In this document: in pieces, positions 8,249 to 16,558 of the stretch
Layout of the letters: every line of letters begins with the position of its first letter
Position numbering within the stretch: position 1 is the first letter of the stretch
Source of the DNA: Ochromonas danica
Lineage: Eukaryota; Sar; Chrysophyceae; Chromulinales; Chromulinaceae
Direction: 5' to 3'
DNA length: 49,230 bases
Assembly (NCBI GenBank): GCA_015146655.1
Contig: VKHL01000193.1
Coordinates: 1-49,230 of the forward strand
Notes under the pieces: model-generated
Databases searched by the model: none
What the model was told of the DNA's origin: nothing
Seen by the model: only the letters and a program-made list of their open reading frames with translations
Program-made: the position numbers and the translations under genes

Positions 8249-8276
8249 TTTTCATTTCTTAAAAAAGAAATGAAAA
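8249..8276 (-). terminator. Hairpin between psbB and psbT
   Basis: Perfect 12-bp stem (8249-8260 with 8265-8276), 4-base loop, directly after the psbB stop on the minus strand. It is either a partial terminator or a processing and stability element inside the psbB-psbT transcript. Confidence 0.5.
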
Positions 8277-8277
8277 T

Positions 8278-9807
8278 TTAAACTCTTCCTTTACGAGCTG
8301 TTGATCTGTCACCAATTTTCTTAAATGCTCCAAACTCAACTTGTTCTGTAACTTCAGGACCAATACCTGTAAATACATCTCTAAATATTGTTCTTGCACC
8401 ATGCCATAAGTGACCAAAAAAGAATAATAAAGCAAAATTAATATGAGCAAATGTATACCATCCTCGTGGACTACTTCTAAATACACCATCTGACTCTAAT
8501 GTTGATCTATCAAATTCAAAAACTTCTCCTAATTGAGCTTTACGAGCAAACTTTTTAACTGTTGGTGCATCTTTAAATGTTTGTCCATTTAGTTTTCCAC
8601 CATAAAAACTAACATTTACACCAACTTGTTCAATACTATATTTTGATTCGGCTCTTCTGAATGGAATGTCTGCACGGATAATACCATCTTTATCTACTAA
8701 AATAACAGGAAATGTTTCAAAGAAAGCTGGCATACGACGAACTGTTAACTCACGTCCTTCTCCATCTCTAAATACAGGATGACCTAACCAAGCTTCAGCA
8801 ATTCCATCTCCTTTATTCATAGGTCCAGATCTAAATAAACCACCTTTCGCTGGATTATTACCAATATAATCGTAAAATGCTAATTTATCAGAAATTTGTG
8901 ACCAAGCTTCAGTTTGAGAAACACCTTTATTTAATTCACTTTCAACACGTCTTTCTATTTCTTGTTGAAAATAACCACTATCCCATTGATAACGTGTTGG
9001 ACCAAATAATTCAATAGGAGTTGAAGCTGAACCATACCACATTGTTCCTGATGTTATAAATGCAGCAAAAAATACAGCTGAAATACTACTTGATAAAGCT
9101 GTTTCTATATTTCCCATTCGTAATGCGCGATATAATCTTTGTGGAGGTCTTACATTTAAATGAAAAATACCTGCTATAACTCCTAATATTCCTGTAGCAA
9201 TATGATGAGCTGCAATTCCACCTGGATTAAAAGGATTAAATCCTTCAGGACCCCAAGAAGGAGAAACTGGTTGAACATGTCCTGTTAAACCAAAAGCGTC
9301 AGAAACCCAAATTCCTGGACCAAATAAACCTGTGATATGAAATGCTCCAAATCCAAAGCATAATAAACCAGCTAATAATAAATGTATTCCAAATACTTTT
9401 GGTAAATCTAAAGCAGGTTCACCTGTTCGTTGATCTTGAAATAAATCTAAATCCCAATAAACCCAATGCCAAATTGCAGATAAGAATAATAAACCTGATA
9501 AAACTATATGAGCTAAAGCAACTCCTTCAAAAGTCCATAAACCAGGTGTATATGATGTTTCTCCTGTTATAGTCCATCCACCCCAAGATTCTGTAATACC
9601 TAATCTAGCCATAAAAGGTATTAAATAAGCTCCCTGACGCCACATAGGATTTAAAACAGGATCTGATGGGTCAAAAATTGCTAATTCATATAAAGCCATT
9701 GAACCAGCCCAACCAGAAACTAATGCAGTATGCATTAAATGAACAGATATTAATCTTCCAGGATCATTTAATACAACAGTATGAACACGATACCAAGGTA
9801 AAGCCAT
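8278..9807 (-). CDS. psbB: Photosystem II CP47 chlorophyll protein
   Basis: 509 residues, canonical length. It opens [19 protein letters not shown] and has six membrane helices with the paired His chlorophyll ligands (for example [48 protein letters not shown]). A large lumenal loop lies before the last helix. CP47 is the inner antenna of photosystem II. It heads the minus-strand psbB-psbT-psbH group. Confidence 0.99.
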   Translation of the reverse strand: MALPWYRVHTVVLNDPGRLISVHLMHTALVSGWAGSMALYELAIFDPSDPVLNPMWRQGAYLIPFMARLGITESWGGWTITGETSYTPGLWTFEGVALAHIVLSGLLFLSAIWHWVYWDLDLFQDQRTGEPALDLPKVFGIHLLLAGLLCFGFGAFHITGLFGPGIWVSDAFGLTGHVQPVSPSWGPEGFNPFNPGGIAAHHIATGILGVIAGIFHLNVRPPQRLYRALRMGNIETALSSSISAVFFAAFITSGTMWYGSASTPIELFGPTRYQWDSGYFQQEIERRVESELNKGVSQTEAWSQISDKLAFYDYIGNNPAKGGLFRSGPMNKGDGIAEAWLGHPVFRDGEGRELTVRRMPAFFETFPVILVDKDGIIRADIPFRRAESKYSIEQVGVNVSFYGGKLNGQTFKDAPTVKKFARKAQLGEVFEFDRSTLESDGVFRSSPRGWYTFAHINFALLFFFGHLWHGARTIFRDVFTGIGPEVTEQVEFGAFKKIGDRSTARKGRV

Positions 9808-9910
9808 TTTTATATTTTGTAAAATATGATTTTTTGCGTTCTTAATTCTCTAATGTAGTTTTTTTATTTGTTATTTTAATATTATAAGAATTTATATTAT
9901 ATTTTATTAG

Positions 9911-10009
9911 TTATAATACTTTTTTGTAAGATAAATATGCTATGAAAGCAGGACCAATAGAAACTATTATAAATAAACTAAATAATTGACTAACTAAATT
10001 TAAACTCAT
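9911..10009 (-). CDS. psb30: Photosystem II protein Psb30 (Ycf12)
   Basis: 32 residues: MSLNLVSQLFSLFIIVSIGP, then AFIAYLSYKKVL. One membrane helix with the IGP kink and a basic end. This matches the Psb30 pattern (N-terminal N-x-x-x-x-Q-L, central GP, short charged tail). It lies 103 bases upstream of psbB on the same strand. Psb30 sits at the photosystem II periphery near cytochrome b559. The call is by pattern only. Confidence 0.72.
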   Translation of the reverse strand: MSLNLVSQLFSLFIIVSIGPAFIAYLSYKKVL

Positions 10010-10157
10010 TACTAAATATTTTTAAAAATATTTTTTCATCTTTTAATACACTCATACTTATATATATATATAAGTATTTTAAAATTTAAATAATTTATTA
10101 TTATGATTTTTTTATATTATATTGTATAATATAATATAAGTTTTATTAAAAAATTTA

Positions 10158-10229
10158 GGGTTACTAACTCAATGGTAGAGTACTCGGCTTTTAACCGATA
10201 AGTTCTGGGTTCGATTCCCAGGTAACCCA
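10158..10229 (+). tRNA. trnK(uuu): tRNA-Lys (UUU)
   Basis: Acceptor GGGTTAC/GTAACCC, anticodon loop CTTTTAA (anticodon UUU), T-arm CTGGG/CCCAG, discriminator A. No intron and no matK, as expected outside green plastids. A TATAAT box at 10125-10130 may be its -10 element, but no good -35 was seen. Confidence 0.95.
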
Positions 10230-10236
10230 TAACGTA

Positions 10237-10584
10237 TTATAATTTATATTGTTGTTCTAATAATTTAGAAAAATATATGCTATTTAGAAAAGTTTTATTT
10301 TTAAGATTATTCAAGAAAATCTTATAATAATTTATAAAAATTAAAATATCCTTTATGAAAAAATCATTAGAATTTAATTTTAATTTTGATTTTGTTTTTA
10401 AACTTAAATATTTTAAGAAAATTAAAGCTAAAGGTTCCTTAAAACTAATTTTACTTAAAACATTTTTAATTTTGTAAAATCTATATAAATCTATCAATAA
10501 AATTTTTAATAAATTAAAAAAAAATAAATTAATTAAAAAAAGAATAAAAAAATAAATTAAAATTAAAAAAGTTATAAACGTCAT
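10237..10584 (-). CDS. Hypothetical membrane-anchored protein, 115 residues
   Basis: I do not recognise this gene. The protein starts MTFITFLILIYFFILFLIN, giving a hydrophobic helix of about 30 residues with no obvious signal cleavage. A basic, Leu/Ile/Lys-rich soluble part of about 80 residues follows, with no Cys, His or Trp and no motif I can name. It lies head-on to trnK, ending 7 bases from it. The base composition is extremely AT-rich, so it could be a chance frame, but 115 codons without a stop in such sequence is unusual. A single N-terminal helix plus a soluble tail recalls Ycf37, but no TPR repeat is visible, so I do not assign it. Confidence 0.5.
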   Translation of the reverse strand: MTFITFLILIYFFILFLINLFFFNLLKILLIDLYRFYKIKNVLSKISFKEPLALIFLKYLSLKTKSKLKLNSNDFFIKDILIFINYYKIFLNNLKNKTFLNSIYFSKLLEQQYKL

Positions 10585-10627
10585 AAAAAAGAATATATAT
10601 GAATATATATTCTTATTATAATAAAGG

Positions 10628-10657
10628 TTGACAATTTAAATTAATTTAATGTATAAT
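10628..10657 (+). promoter_or_regulatory. Consensus sigma70-type promoter for trnE
   Basis: Perfect -35 TTGACA (10628-10633) and perfect -10 TATAAT (10652-10657) with an 18-base spacer. trnE begins 23 bases after the -10. This is the clearest bacterial-type promoter I found in the window. Confidence 0.8.
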
Positions 10658-10680
10658 AATATTGTTATATATAAACAAAA

Positions 10681-10753
10681 GCCCCCATCGTCTAGTGGCC
10701 TAGGACACTTCCCTTTCACGGAGGTAACAGGGATTCGAATTCCCTTGGGGGTA
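10681..10753 (+). tRNA. trnE(uuc): tRNA-Glu (UUC)
   Basis: Acceptor GCCCCCA/TGGGGGT with the G1-U72 pair typical of plastid tRNA-Glu. Anticodon stem TTCC/GGAG encloses loop CTTTCAC (anticodon UUC). In plastids this tRNA also feeds tetrapyrrole synthesis through glutamyl-tRNA reductase, which may explain its consensus promoter. Confidence 0.96.
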
Positions 10754-10805
10754 TAAACTAATATTTTTATATTAAAATATTAAAAATTTTTAAAAAGTAT
10801 TAAAA

Positions 10806-10879
10806 TCGGGATGGCAGGATTTGAACCTGCGACTTTCTGCTCCCAAAGCAGACACGCTACCAAACTGCGTTACATCCCG
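10806..10879 (-). tRNA. trnP(ugg): tRNA-Pro (UGG)
   Basis: Read on the minus strand: acceptor CGGGATG/CATCCCG, anticodon loop TTTGGGA between CTGCT and AGCAG (anticodon UGG), discriminator A. It is convergent with trnE. Confidence 0.95.
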
Positions 10880-11026
10880 TTTAAATATTTATTTATAAAT
10901 AAATATATATTCTTATTATAATTTATATATTTTTTTATTGCAATATATACTCTTAAATGTTAATTTATTAATTGAAAGAAAGAGGGAAATAAAAGAAGCT
11001 TAATAATTCAAAATAAAAAAAAGGTT

Positions 11027-11434
11027 ATGAGTTTTAATAAAAGATGGCAAACTAAATGGGAATTAAAATCTTTATCTTTTGATGAACTATTTAATGTAAT
11101 TGTATTAGTTATTACAAAACAATTAGATGAAATTGAAAAAAGTGATGTTTCCTTAAAAGCCAATTTAATTATTGATTATGAAGCTGATTCTGTTGACATT
11201 GTAGCAATGCTTTTATATTTAGAAGATATGTTTAAAAACGCTTCTCAAATAACAAAAACAGTTGTTCCTACAGATAAATTAGGTCAAATTGTACTTGTTG
11301 AAGATATTTTTGATGTTATTTATGAAGTTTTAATGGAAATTGAAAGCAAATTAGATCCTTTTGTTAAAATTCAACCTGATTTTAATGCTTTAGAAAAGAA
11401 AAAAAAAATGGGAGAATTATATCCAAATAAATAA
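11027..11434 (+). CDS. acpP: Divergent acyl carrier protein
   Basis: 135 residues, against about 80 for a normal ACP. The helix II core reads DYEADSVDIVAMLLYLEDMF, matching the ACP pattern G-A-D-S-L-D-x-V-E-L-V-x-x-L-E-x-x-F; Ser55 would carry the phosphopantetheine arm. A later segment IVLVEDIFDVIYEVLMEIES fits the last helix. About 25 extra residues lie at the N terminus and about 25 charged residues at the C terminus. ACP carries growing acyl chains in plastid fatty-acid synthesis. It stands alone, convergent with rpl12. I am confident of the fold, less of a standard role. Confidence 0.72.
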   Translation: MSFNKRWQTKWELKSLSFDELFNVIVLVITKQLDEIEKSDVSLKANLIIDYEADSVDIVAMLLYLEDMFKNASQITKTVVPTDKLGQIVLVEDIFDVIYEVLMEIESKLDPFVKIQPDFNALEKKKKMGELYPNK

Positions 11435-11486
11435 AAAATTTAAAGTAAAGACTTGTTTTAAAACAAGTCTTTACTTTAAATTTTTT
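11433..11486. terminator. 54-base perfect palindrome between acpP and rpl12
   Basis: The two 27-base arms (11433-11459 and 11460-11486) are exactly complementary with no spacer. It starts at the last base of the acpP stop region and ends inside the rpl12 stop codon. It is the longest perfect palindrome in the window and an obvious bidirectional terminator for the convergent pair. Confidence 0.75.
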
Positions 11487-11874
11487 ATTTAATTATTACT
11501 TTTCCACCAGCTCCTTCTAATTCTTTTTTAATATTTTCTGATTCTTCTTTAGTAATTCCTTCTTTTACAACTTTAGGAACATTATCAACAATATCTTTTG
11601 ATTCTTTTAATCCTAATCCTGTAACATTACGAATAACTTTTAAGATAGCAATTTTTTTATCCGCAGGTACTTCATTTAAAATGATATCAAATGCTGTTTT
11701 TTCTTCTATAGCCTCAACAGTTTTAGTTAAAGGCGTTGTAATAGGTCCTGAAAAAGAAGTACCAGCTGCTGCTGTTACATCGAAAGTTTTTTCTATTTGC
11801 TCAATTAATTGAACTGTTTCTAGTAAACTTAAAGATTTTAATTCTTCTATAATATTATCAATTTTTTGATTCAT
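11485..11874 (-). CDS. rpl12: 50S ribosomal protein L7/L12
   Basis: 129 residues. The N-terminal dimerisation helix region (LKSLSLLETVQLIEQIEKTF), an Ala/Gly/Pro/Thr hinge and the C-terminal factor-binding domain (FDIILNEVPADKKIAILKVI, then LGLKESKDIVDNVPKVVKEG) are in order. It forms the ribosome stalk that recruits translation factors. It is the last gene of the minus-strand rpl11-rpl1-rpl12 group. Confidence 0.98.
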   Translation of the reverse strand: MNQKIDNIIEELKSLSLLETVQLIEQIEKTFDVTAAAGTSFSGPITTPLTKTVEAIEEKTAFDIILNEVPADKKIAILKVIRNVTGLGLKESKDIVDNVPKVVKEGITKEESENIKKELEGAGGKVIIK

Positions 11875-11950
11875 AATTAAAAGTTTTTTAATTTAATTAA
11901 TTAAATTTTTATATATTAAAATATAACAAAAAAAGCTAAAGTAGTAAAGA

Positions 11951-12661
11951 TTATCCTTTAAATCCATTAAGTTCAAGATTTAAAGAAGGACTCATAGTTG
12001 TACAAATATTAAAAGATTTAAAATATTTTCCTTTTACTCCTGTAGGTCTGTTTTTTTCTACTGAATTAAAAACAGCAAGTAGATTTTCTTTTAATTGTTC
12101 TTCTGAAAAATTTATTTTTCCAAAACTTAAATGTACAATTCCAGTTTTATCTGCGCGATATTCTAATTTTCCTTTTTTAAATTCATTAATTGTTTCTATT
12201 AAATTTGAAGTTACAGTACCAGATTTTGGGGAAGGCATTAAGCCTTTTGGACCTAAAATTTTTCCAAGTTTTGCTAATTTAGGCATTAATTGATGAGTTG
12301 TTATAAGAATATCAAAATCAAATTTTCCAGACACAATATTTTCAATTAAATCATCAGAACCTGCTATAGCTACTCCATGTTTTAAAATATCATTTACTGT
12401 TTCACTTTCAGTAAAAACAGCAATTCTTAAATCCTTTCCAGTTCCATGAGGTAAAACTAAACTTGTTCTAAGTTGTTGATTTGCAAATTTTGGATCAATA
12501 TTTAAAGCTATATGAGCTTCAACAGATTCAGTAAATTTTGTTGTACTAATTTCTTTTAATAAAGAAATAGCATCATCTAATAAATAGTTTTGTTGTTTAA
12601 TTTTTGTTTTTAAATTTATAAAACGTTTTGAATGCTTTTTCATAATTTTTAAATGTTTCAA
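11951..12661 (-). CDS. rpl1: 50S ribosomal protein L1
   Basis: 236 residues. The conserved middle segment KLGKILGPKGLMPSPKSGTV and the KTGIVHLSFGK motif are present. L1 binds 23S rRNA at the L1 stalk and moves deacylated tRNA. It is 11 bases downstream of rpl11 on the same strand; one transcript is expected. Confidence 0.98.
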   Translation of the reverse strand: MKHLKIMKKHSKRFINLKTKIKQQNYLLDDAISLLKEISTTKFTESVEAHIALNIDPKFANQQLRTSLVLPHGTGKDLRIAVFTESETVNDILKHGVAIAGSDDLIENIVSGKFDFDILITTHQLMPKLAKLGKILGPKGLMPSPKSGTVTSNLIETINEFKKGKLEYRADKTGIVHLSFGKINFSEEQLKENLLAVFNSVEKNRPTGVKGKYFKSFNICTTMSPSLNLELNGFKG

Positions 12662-12672
12662 TAAAATATTTA

Positions 12673-13098
12673 CTAATTTTCTATTTTAATACCCATACTT
12701 TTTGCTGTTCCTTTAATAATTAAAACAGCTTTTTCTATATCAGTAGTATTTAAATCATTAATTTTAATATTAACAATTTCTTTAATTTGTTCTAAAGTGA
12801 CTTTTCCAATATTTTCTCGATTTGGTTGTGCAGCTCCCTTTTTAATATTAGCATATTTAGCTAATAAAACAGAAGCTGGAGGTGATTTTAATATAAAAGA
12901 ATATGATTTATCTTCATATACGGTTATTTTAACCGGAATTATAAGACCAATTTTATCAGATGTTTTTGCATTGTATTCTTTACAAAAAGCAGCAATATTT
13001 ACACCATGTTGTCCTAATGCAGGCCCTACTGGTGGAGCTGGTGTTGCTTTGCCTGCTGGTAAAGCTAACTTTACAAAAGCTTTAATTTTTTTTGCCAT
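12673..13098 (-). CDS. rpl11: 50S ribosomal protein L11
   Basis: 141 residues, canonical length. The N-terminal domain with [20 protein letters not shown] and [15 protein letters not shown] and the rRNA-binding C-terminal domain ([18 protein letters not shown]) are clear. It belongs to the GTPase-associated centre of the ribosome. It is the first gene of rpl11-rpl1-rpl12. Confidence 0.98.
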   Translation of the reverse strand: MAKKIKAFVKLALPAGKATPAPPVGPALGQHGVNIAAFCKEYNAKTSDKIGLIIPVKITVYEDKSYSFILKSPPASVLLAKYANIKKGAAQPNRENIGKVTLEQIKEIVNIKINDLNTTDIEKAVLIIKGTAKSMGIKIEN

Positions 13099-13198
13099 AA
13101 AAGATTTTAAATAAAAATTGAAAAGTAAGAAATATATTTATTTTTGCTGTTATTATAAAAAATATAGTTTCAAATTAGATATTTTTTCAAACCGTTAA

Positions 13199-13271
13199 CG
13201 CGCCTTGAAGGATTCGAACCTCCGACACCAGATTTTGGAGACCTGCGTTCTACCAACTGAACTAAAGACGC
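13199..13271 (-). tRNA. trnW(cca): tRNA-Trp (CCA)
   Basis: Minus strand: acceptor GCGTCTT/AAGGCGC (one T-G pair), anticodon stem CAGGT/ATCTG with loop CTCCAAA (anticodon CCA), T-loop TTCGAAT, discriminator G as expected for Trp. Confidence 0.95.
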
Positions 13272-13294
13272 AAAATTATAAATCTTATGAAAGA

Positions 13295-13367
13295 TGCCAA
13301 GAACCAGATTTGAACTGGTGACACGAGGAGCTTCAATCCACTGCTCTACCAACTGAGCTATCTCGGC
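13295..13367 (-). tRNA. trnF(gaa): tRNA-Phe (GAA)
   Basis: Minus strand: acceptor GCCGAGA/TCTTGGC, D-arm GCTC/GAGC, anticodon loop TTGAAGC (anticodon GAA), T-arm ACCAG/CTGGT, discriminator A. One T/T mismatch lies in the anticodon stem (second pair), and loop position 38 is C rather than the usual A. Confidence 0.93.
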
Positions 13368-13375
13368 TAACTTTT

Positions 13376-13432
13376 AAAAACGTAGATATTTCTTGTCTAC
13401 GTTTTTATTTTCACAAAAATTATAATTTTTGT
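13376..13432 (-). terminator. Tandem hairpins after clpC
   Basis: Two inverted repeats lie in the 76-base gap between clpC and trnF (both minus). One is a 20-base perfect palindrome (13413-13432). The other is an 11-bp stem with CGTAGA/TCTACG core (13376-13386 with 13396-13406). Read on the minus strand they directly follow the clpC stop, so they probably form its 3' end. Confidence 0.55.
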
Positions 13433-13443
13433 CAAGAATTTAA

Positions 13444-16400
13444 TTAATTATCTGTTTTAGAAACAACTTGATCATTTTCATTTAATTCAATTTTAATTAT
13501 TTTATCTTTTTTAGATAATTGTCCTTTTAAAATTGTTTCCGAGATTAAATCTTCTATATATTTTGTTACTAATCTACGTAAAGGACGAGCACCAAAAGCA
13601 GGATTATAACCTTCTCTTGTTAGTTTTATTTTAACTTTATCATCAACACTTAAATTAATATCTTTACTTTTAACCCTTTGAATAATTTCTTTTACCATAA
13701 TATCACATATTTTACGTAATTCTTCAGGTTTTAAAGGTTGAAAAATAATAATATCATCTAAACGATTTAAAAATTCAGGTAAGAACATTGTACTTAAACG
13801 TTCTAAAACAGCAGATTTTAATTGATTAGATGTTTCTTCTTTGATGTTATTATTAGAATCAACTGAAGCATTAGCCAAATTTTGTAATTCTTTTTCTAAA
13901 ATTTTTGAATCTTTAATATTACGAATAGAATGTTCAAATTCTGTTTTTAATTCCTTATTAAGATCTACAAAGAAATTCTCTGTAATAGGTGATTTTAAAA
14001 ATTTAATTAAACCCGAATATTGATCTTGATAAAATGAATATGATTTTTCTGCTGGTAACACATTTTGATCGTTTTTAAGAGGAAGACTTATAGAAGATTT
14101 TTCATTTTTAACTTTAATAATTTGTTGAATTTCTTCTGCAGCAGCGTTAGAAGTCATAATAATTAAAGTATTTTCAAAAGGAATTAAACGTTTTTGACTA
14201 TCTGTTAAACGACCATCTTCTAAAATTTGTAATAATATATTTAAAATGTCTGGATGTGCTTTCTCTACTTCGTCAAATAATACAACAGAATAAGGCTTTT
14301 GCCTTACAGCATCAGTTAGTTGTCCTCCTTCTTCATATCCAATATAACCAGGTGGTGAACCAATTAAACGAGATACTGTGAATTTTTCCATAAATTCTGA
14401 CATATCAAAACGAATCATATCATTCTCTGAACCAAACATACTTACAGCTAATGCTTTTGTAACTTCTGTTTTTCCAACTCCAGTTGGACCACAAAATAAA
14501 AAACTTGCAATAGGTCTATTTGGGTTTTGTATTCCTAATCTTGAACGTCTTATAGCTCGAGCAATAGCAGAAACTGCTTCATCTTGACCAATTACACGTT
14601 GGTGAAGAGTTGATTCTAAATTTAATAATTTTTGTGATTCTACTTCTGAAATAGACTGAATTGGAATTCCAGTCATACTAGATAATAATTCTCTTATTTC
14701 ACTTTGAGTAATACGTTTTTTTAATCCACTAAAATTTCCTAAATTTCTTGCTCGTCTAATTAAATCTGGGTCTTCAAGATTTGTTAAAAAATTACGTCCT
14801 GTAGATGTTGAAAAATAGCCTAATAAAGTATATACTAAAGTTAATTCTTCTTCTGAAAATTCTATTTCAGAACTAGATTTTAAACTTTCAATAATTCCCT
14901 TTGTCAATAAAGGTTTCAAATCTTCTAAAAAAGATTTAACAATCAATATCCTATTTTCTTCTAACTCGCTTAAGATTTGATATGTTTCCTCATATTCTTC
15001 CACATCCTTTTCAAAAAAATCATCTTCACGAGAAAAAGGAATAATATCAAGTAACGATTTATTTCTGATAAAATAAATATAATTTAATATATCGAAGAAT
15101 TTAAATTTGGAAATTAAATTAGCAAAAAATTCTGGAAAAATATCCGTTAATATTGATTTTTGCGTCATTGGAATTAAGTCAAATTCTTCTATCCAAGAAC
15201 AATATAAATAGTTTAATATACGATATATATTTATTTCTGGATCTTTTTTTATATATATACGATGTATATCAGTATAAAGTTCATTATAAATTTCTTCATT
15301 TTTTATAGAAGATAAATCTTTTATTTTTTGAACTCTTTTTATTTTTTTTCTTGGCTTATTTGATGAAAATAATAACTGATCTACTTGTTCTAAGATTGCT
15401 AATCTCATATCATCAAATAAACTTTGTGAAATAGGTGAATACAAAGGTTTAGGATCTTCAGGAATACTTAAAGGATTTTCAACCCAACGTAACATAAAAT
15501 TACGATAAGCATTTTCTAATTCTTGAAAAATAAATTCTGCAGGTATATCACCACGTCGAAAGGCTTCAACACGAAGTATTCCCATTTTTTTTAAACCAGC
15601 ATTTACTATAGAAGAAATAACAGACCCCTCACTAACATTGGTTAATTTAATAACTTCTTTAGCCGCAGCCCTATCAACTAAATCAATTGCTTTATCAGGT
15701 AAAAAACGGTCTTGAATATATCGATTCGTTAATTCAGCAGATAGCCTTAATGCACCAGGTAAAATTTCAACATTATGAAATCCTTCTAAAGATGGTCTTA
15801 ATCCATATAAAATTTGTACAGTATCTTCAATTGAAGGTTCTTTTACTTTTATAGGTTGGAAACGTCTATTTAAAGCAGGATCTTTTTCTATTTTTTGATA
15901 TTCTTTAGCAGTTGTAGCACCAATACATTGGAATCCACTTCTTGATAACACAGGTTTTAATATATTAGCAGCATCAATGGAACCTTCAGCAGAACCTGCA
16001 CCTCCTATATTATGAATTTCATCTATAAAAATAATAATATTTGGTTCTTCTAAGACTTCATCTAATACTTTTTGAAATCTAAGTTCAAACTCACCACGAT
16101 ATCTTGCTCCCGCTAAGATTCTAGTTAAATCTAAATTAATTATTCTTCTTCCTTCTAGAACAAATGGAACTAGATTATTAACAATTTTTGTTGCAAATAA
16201 TTCAATAATTGCAGTTTTTCCAACCCCAGCATCTCCAACTAAAACAGGATTGTTTTTTTGTTTTCTTACTAATATTTCCATTAGTTCGAGTAATTCTTGT
16301 TCACGACCAAAACACTCTTCAACTTTACCTTGATAAGCTAATAACGTTAAATCAATTCCATATTTATCTAAATATGGTCCTTCATCTTCATCATCACTGT

Positions 16401-16518
16401 CTCTATCTTCTTCTTCTTCTTCTTCTTCATCATCAGAATTAAAAAAATAGTCATCTTTATAGATATAATCATTATCAAAAAAATAATATAACCAGGAATT
16501 AACCAAAAGAATCTCCAT
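13444..16518 (-). CDS. clpC: ClpC AAA+ unfoldase without its N-terminal domain
   Basis: 1024 residues. The usual two N-terminal repeats are absent: after 23 hydrophobic/aromatic residues comes an acidic run (about 29-46, mostly Asp/Glu), then D1 from about residue 50. D1 has Walker A GDAGVGKT (95-102) and Walker B IIIFIDEIH. D2 has GPTGVGKT (677-684), VVLFDEVEKAHPD and the late FLPEFLNRLDDI and GARPLRRLV motifs. Between D1 and D2 some 230 residues show no sequence likeness to the normal coiled-coil middle domain. D2 also carries an insert of about 100 residues before FLPEFLNR. The missing N domain is encoded by clpN at 40553. ClpC unfolds stromal proteins for the ClpP protease. Confidence 0.95.
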   Translation of the reverse strand: MEILLVNSWLYYFFDNDYIYKDDYFFNSDDEEEEEEEDRDSDDEDEGPYLDKYGIDLTLLAYQGKVEECFGREQELLELMEILVRKQKNNPVLVGDAGVGKTAIIELFATKIVNNLVPFVLEGRRIINLDLTRILAGARYRGEFELRFQKVLDEVLEEPNIIIFIDEIHNIGGAGSAEGSIDAANILKPVLSRSGFQCIGATTAKEYQKIEKDPALNRRFQPIKVKEPSIEDTVQILYGLRPSLEGFHNVEILPGALRLSAELTNRYIQDRFLPDKAIDLVDRAAAKEVIKLTNVSEGSVISSIVNAGLKKMGILRVEAFRRGDIPAEFIFQELENAYRNFMLRWVENPLSIPEDPKPLYSPISQSLFDDMRLAILEQVDQLLFSSNKPRKKIKRVQKIKDLSSIKNEEIYNELYTDIHRIYIKKDPEINIYRILNYLYCSWIEEFDLIPMTQKSILTDIFPEFFANLISKFKFFDILNYIYFIRNKSLLDIIPFSREDDFFEKDVEEYEETYQILSELEENRILIVKSFLEDLKPLLTKGIIESLKSSSEIEFSEEELTLVYTLLGYFSTSTGRNFLTNLEDPDLIRRARNLGNFSGLKKRITQSEIRELLSSMTGIPIQSISEVESQKLLNLESTLHQRVIGQDEAVSAIARAIRRSRLGIQNPNRPIASFLFCGPTGVGKTEVTKALAVSMFGSENDMIRFDMSEFMEKFTVSRLIGSPPGYIGYEEGGQLTDAVRQKPYSVVLFDEVEKAHPDILNILLQILEDGRLTDSQKRLIPFENTLIIMTSNAAAEEIQQIIKVKNEKSSISLPLKNDQNVLPAEKSYSFYQDQYSGLIKFLKSPITENFFVDLNKELKTEFEHSIRNIKDSKILEKELQNLANASVDSNNNIKEETSNQLKSAVLERLSTMFLPEFLNRLDDIIIFQPLKPEELRKICDIMVKEIIQRVKSKDINLSVDDKVKIKLTREGYNPAFGARPLRRLVTKYIEDLISETILKGQLSKKDKIIKIELNENDQVVSKTDN

Positions 16519-16558
16519 TTTTTATTATTATTTTTTTATTTTTCTTTTACTACTGTAA

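Noticed and set aside
9342-9572. Plus-strand frame inside psbB
   Set aside because: Antisense to a fully conserved CP47 coding region.
11433-11486. Palindromes as repeat units, CRISPR or mobile-element ends
   Set aside because: Each palindrome has its own sequence, sits at gene ends and is not repeated; no transposase or cas gene is present.
13170-13352. A 60-codon open frame on the minus strand
   Set aside because: It runs through trnW and trnF; its residues are translated tRNA sequence (VQLVERRSPKSGVGGSNPSR type).
16382-16440. Short repeat (TCTTCTTC...) in clpC as a possible microsatellite
   Set aside because: It is in frame and encodes the acidic Glu/Asp run; no evidence of slippage between copies can be seen from one sequence.
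16209-16442. Plus-strand Leu/His-rich frame inside clpC
   Set aside because: Antisense shadow of the ClpC acidic run and D1; no independent support.
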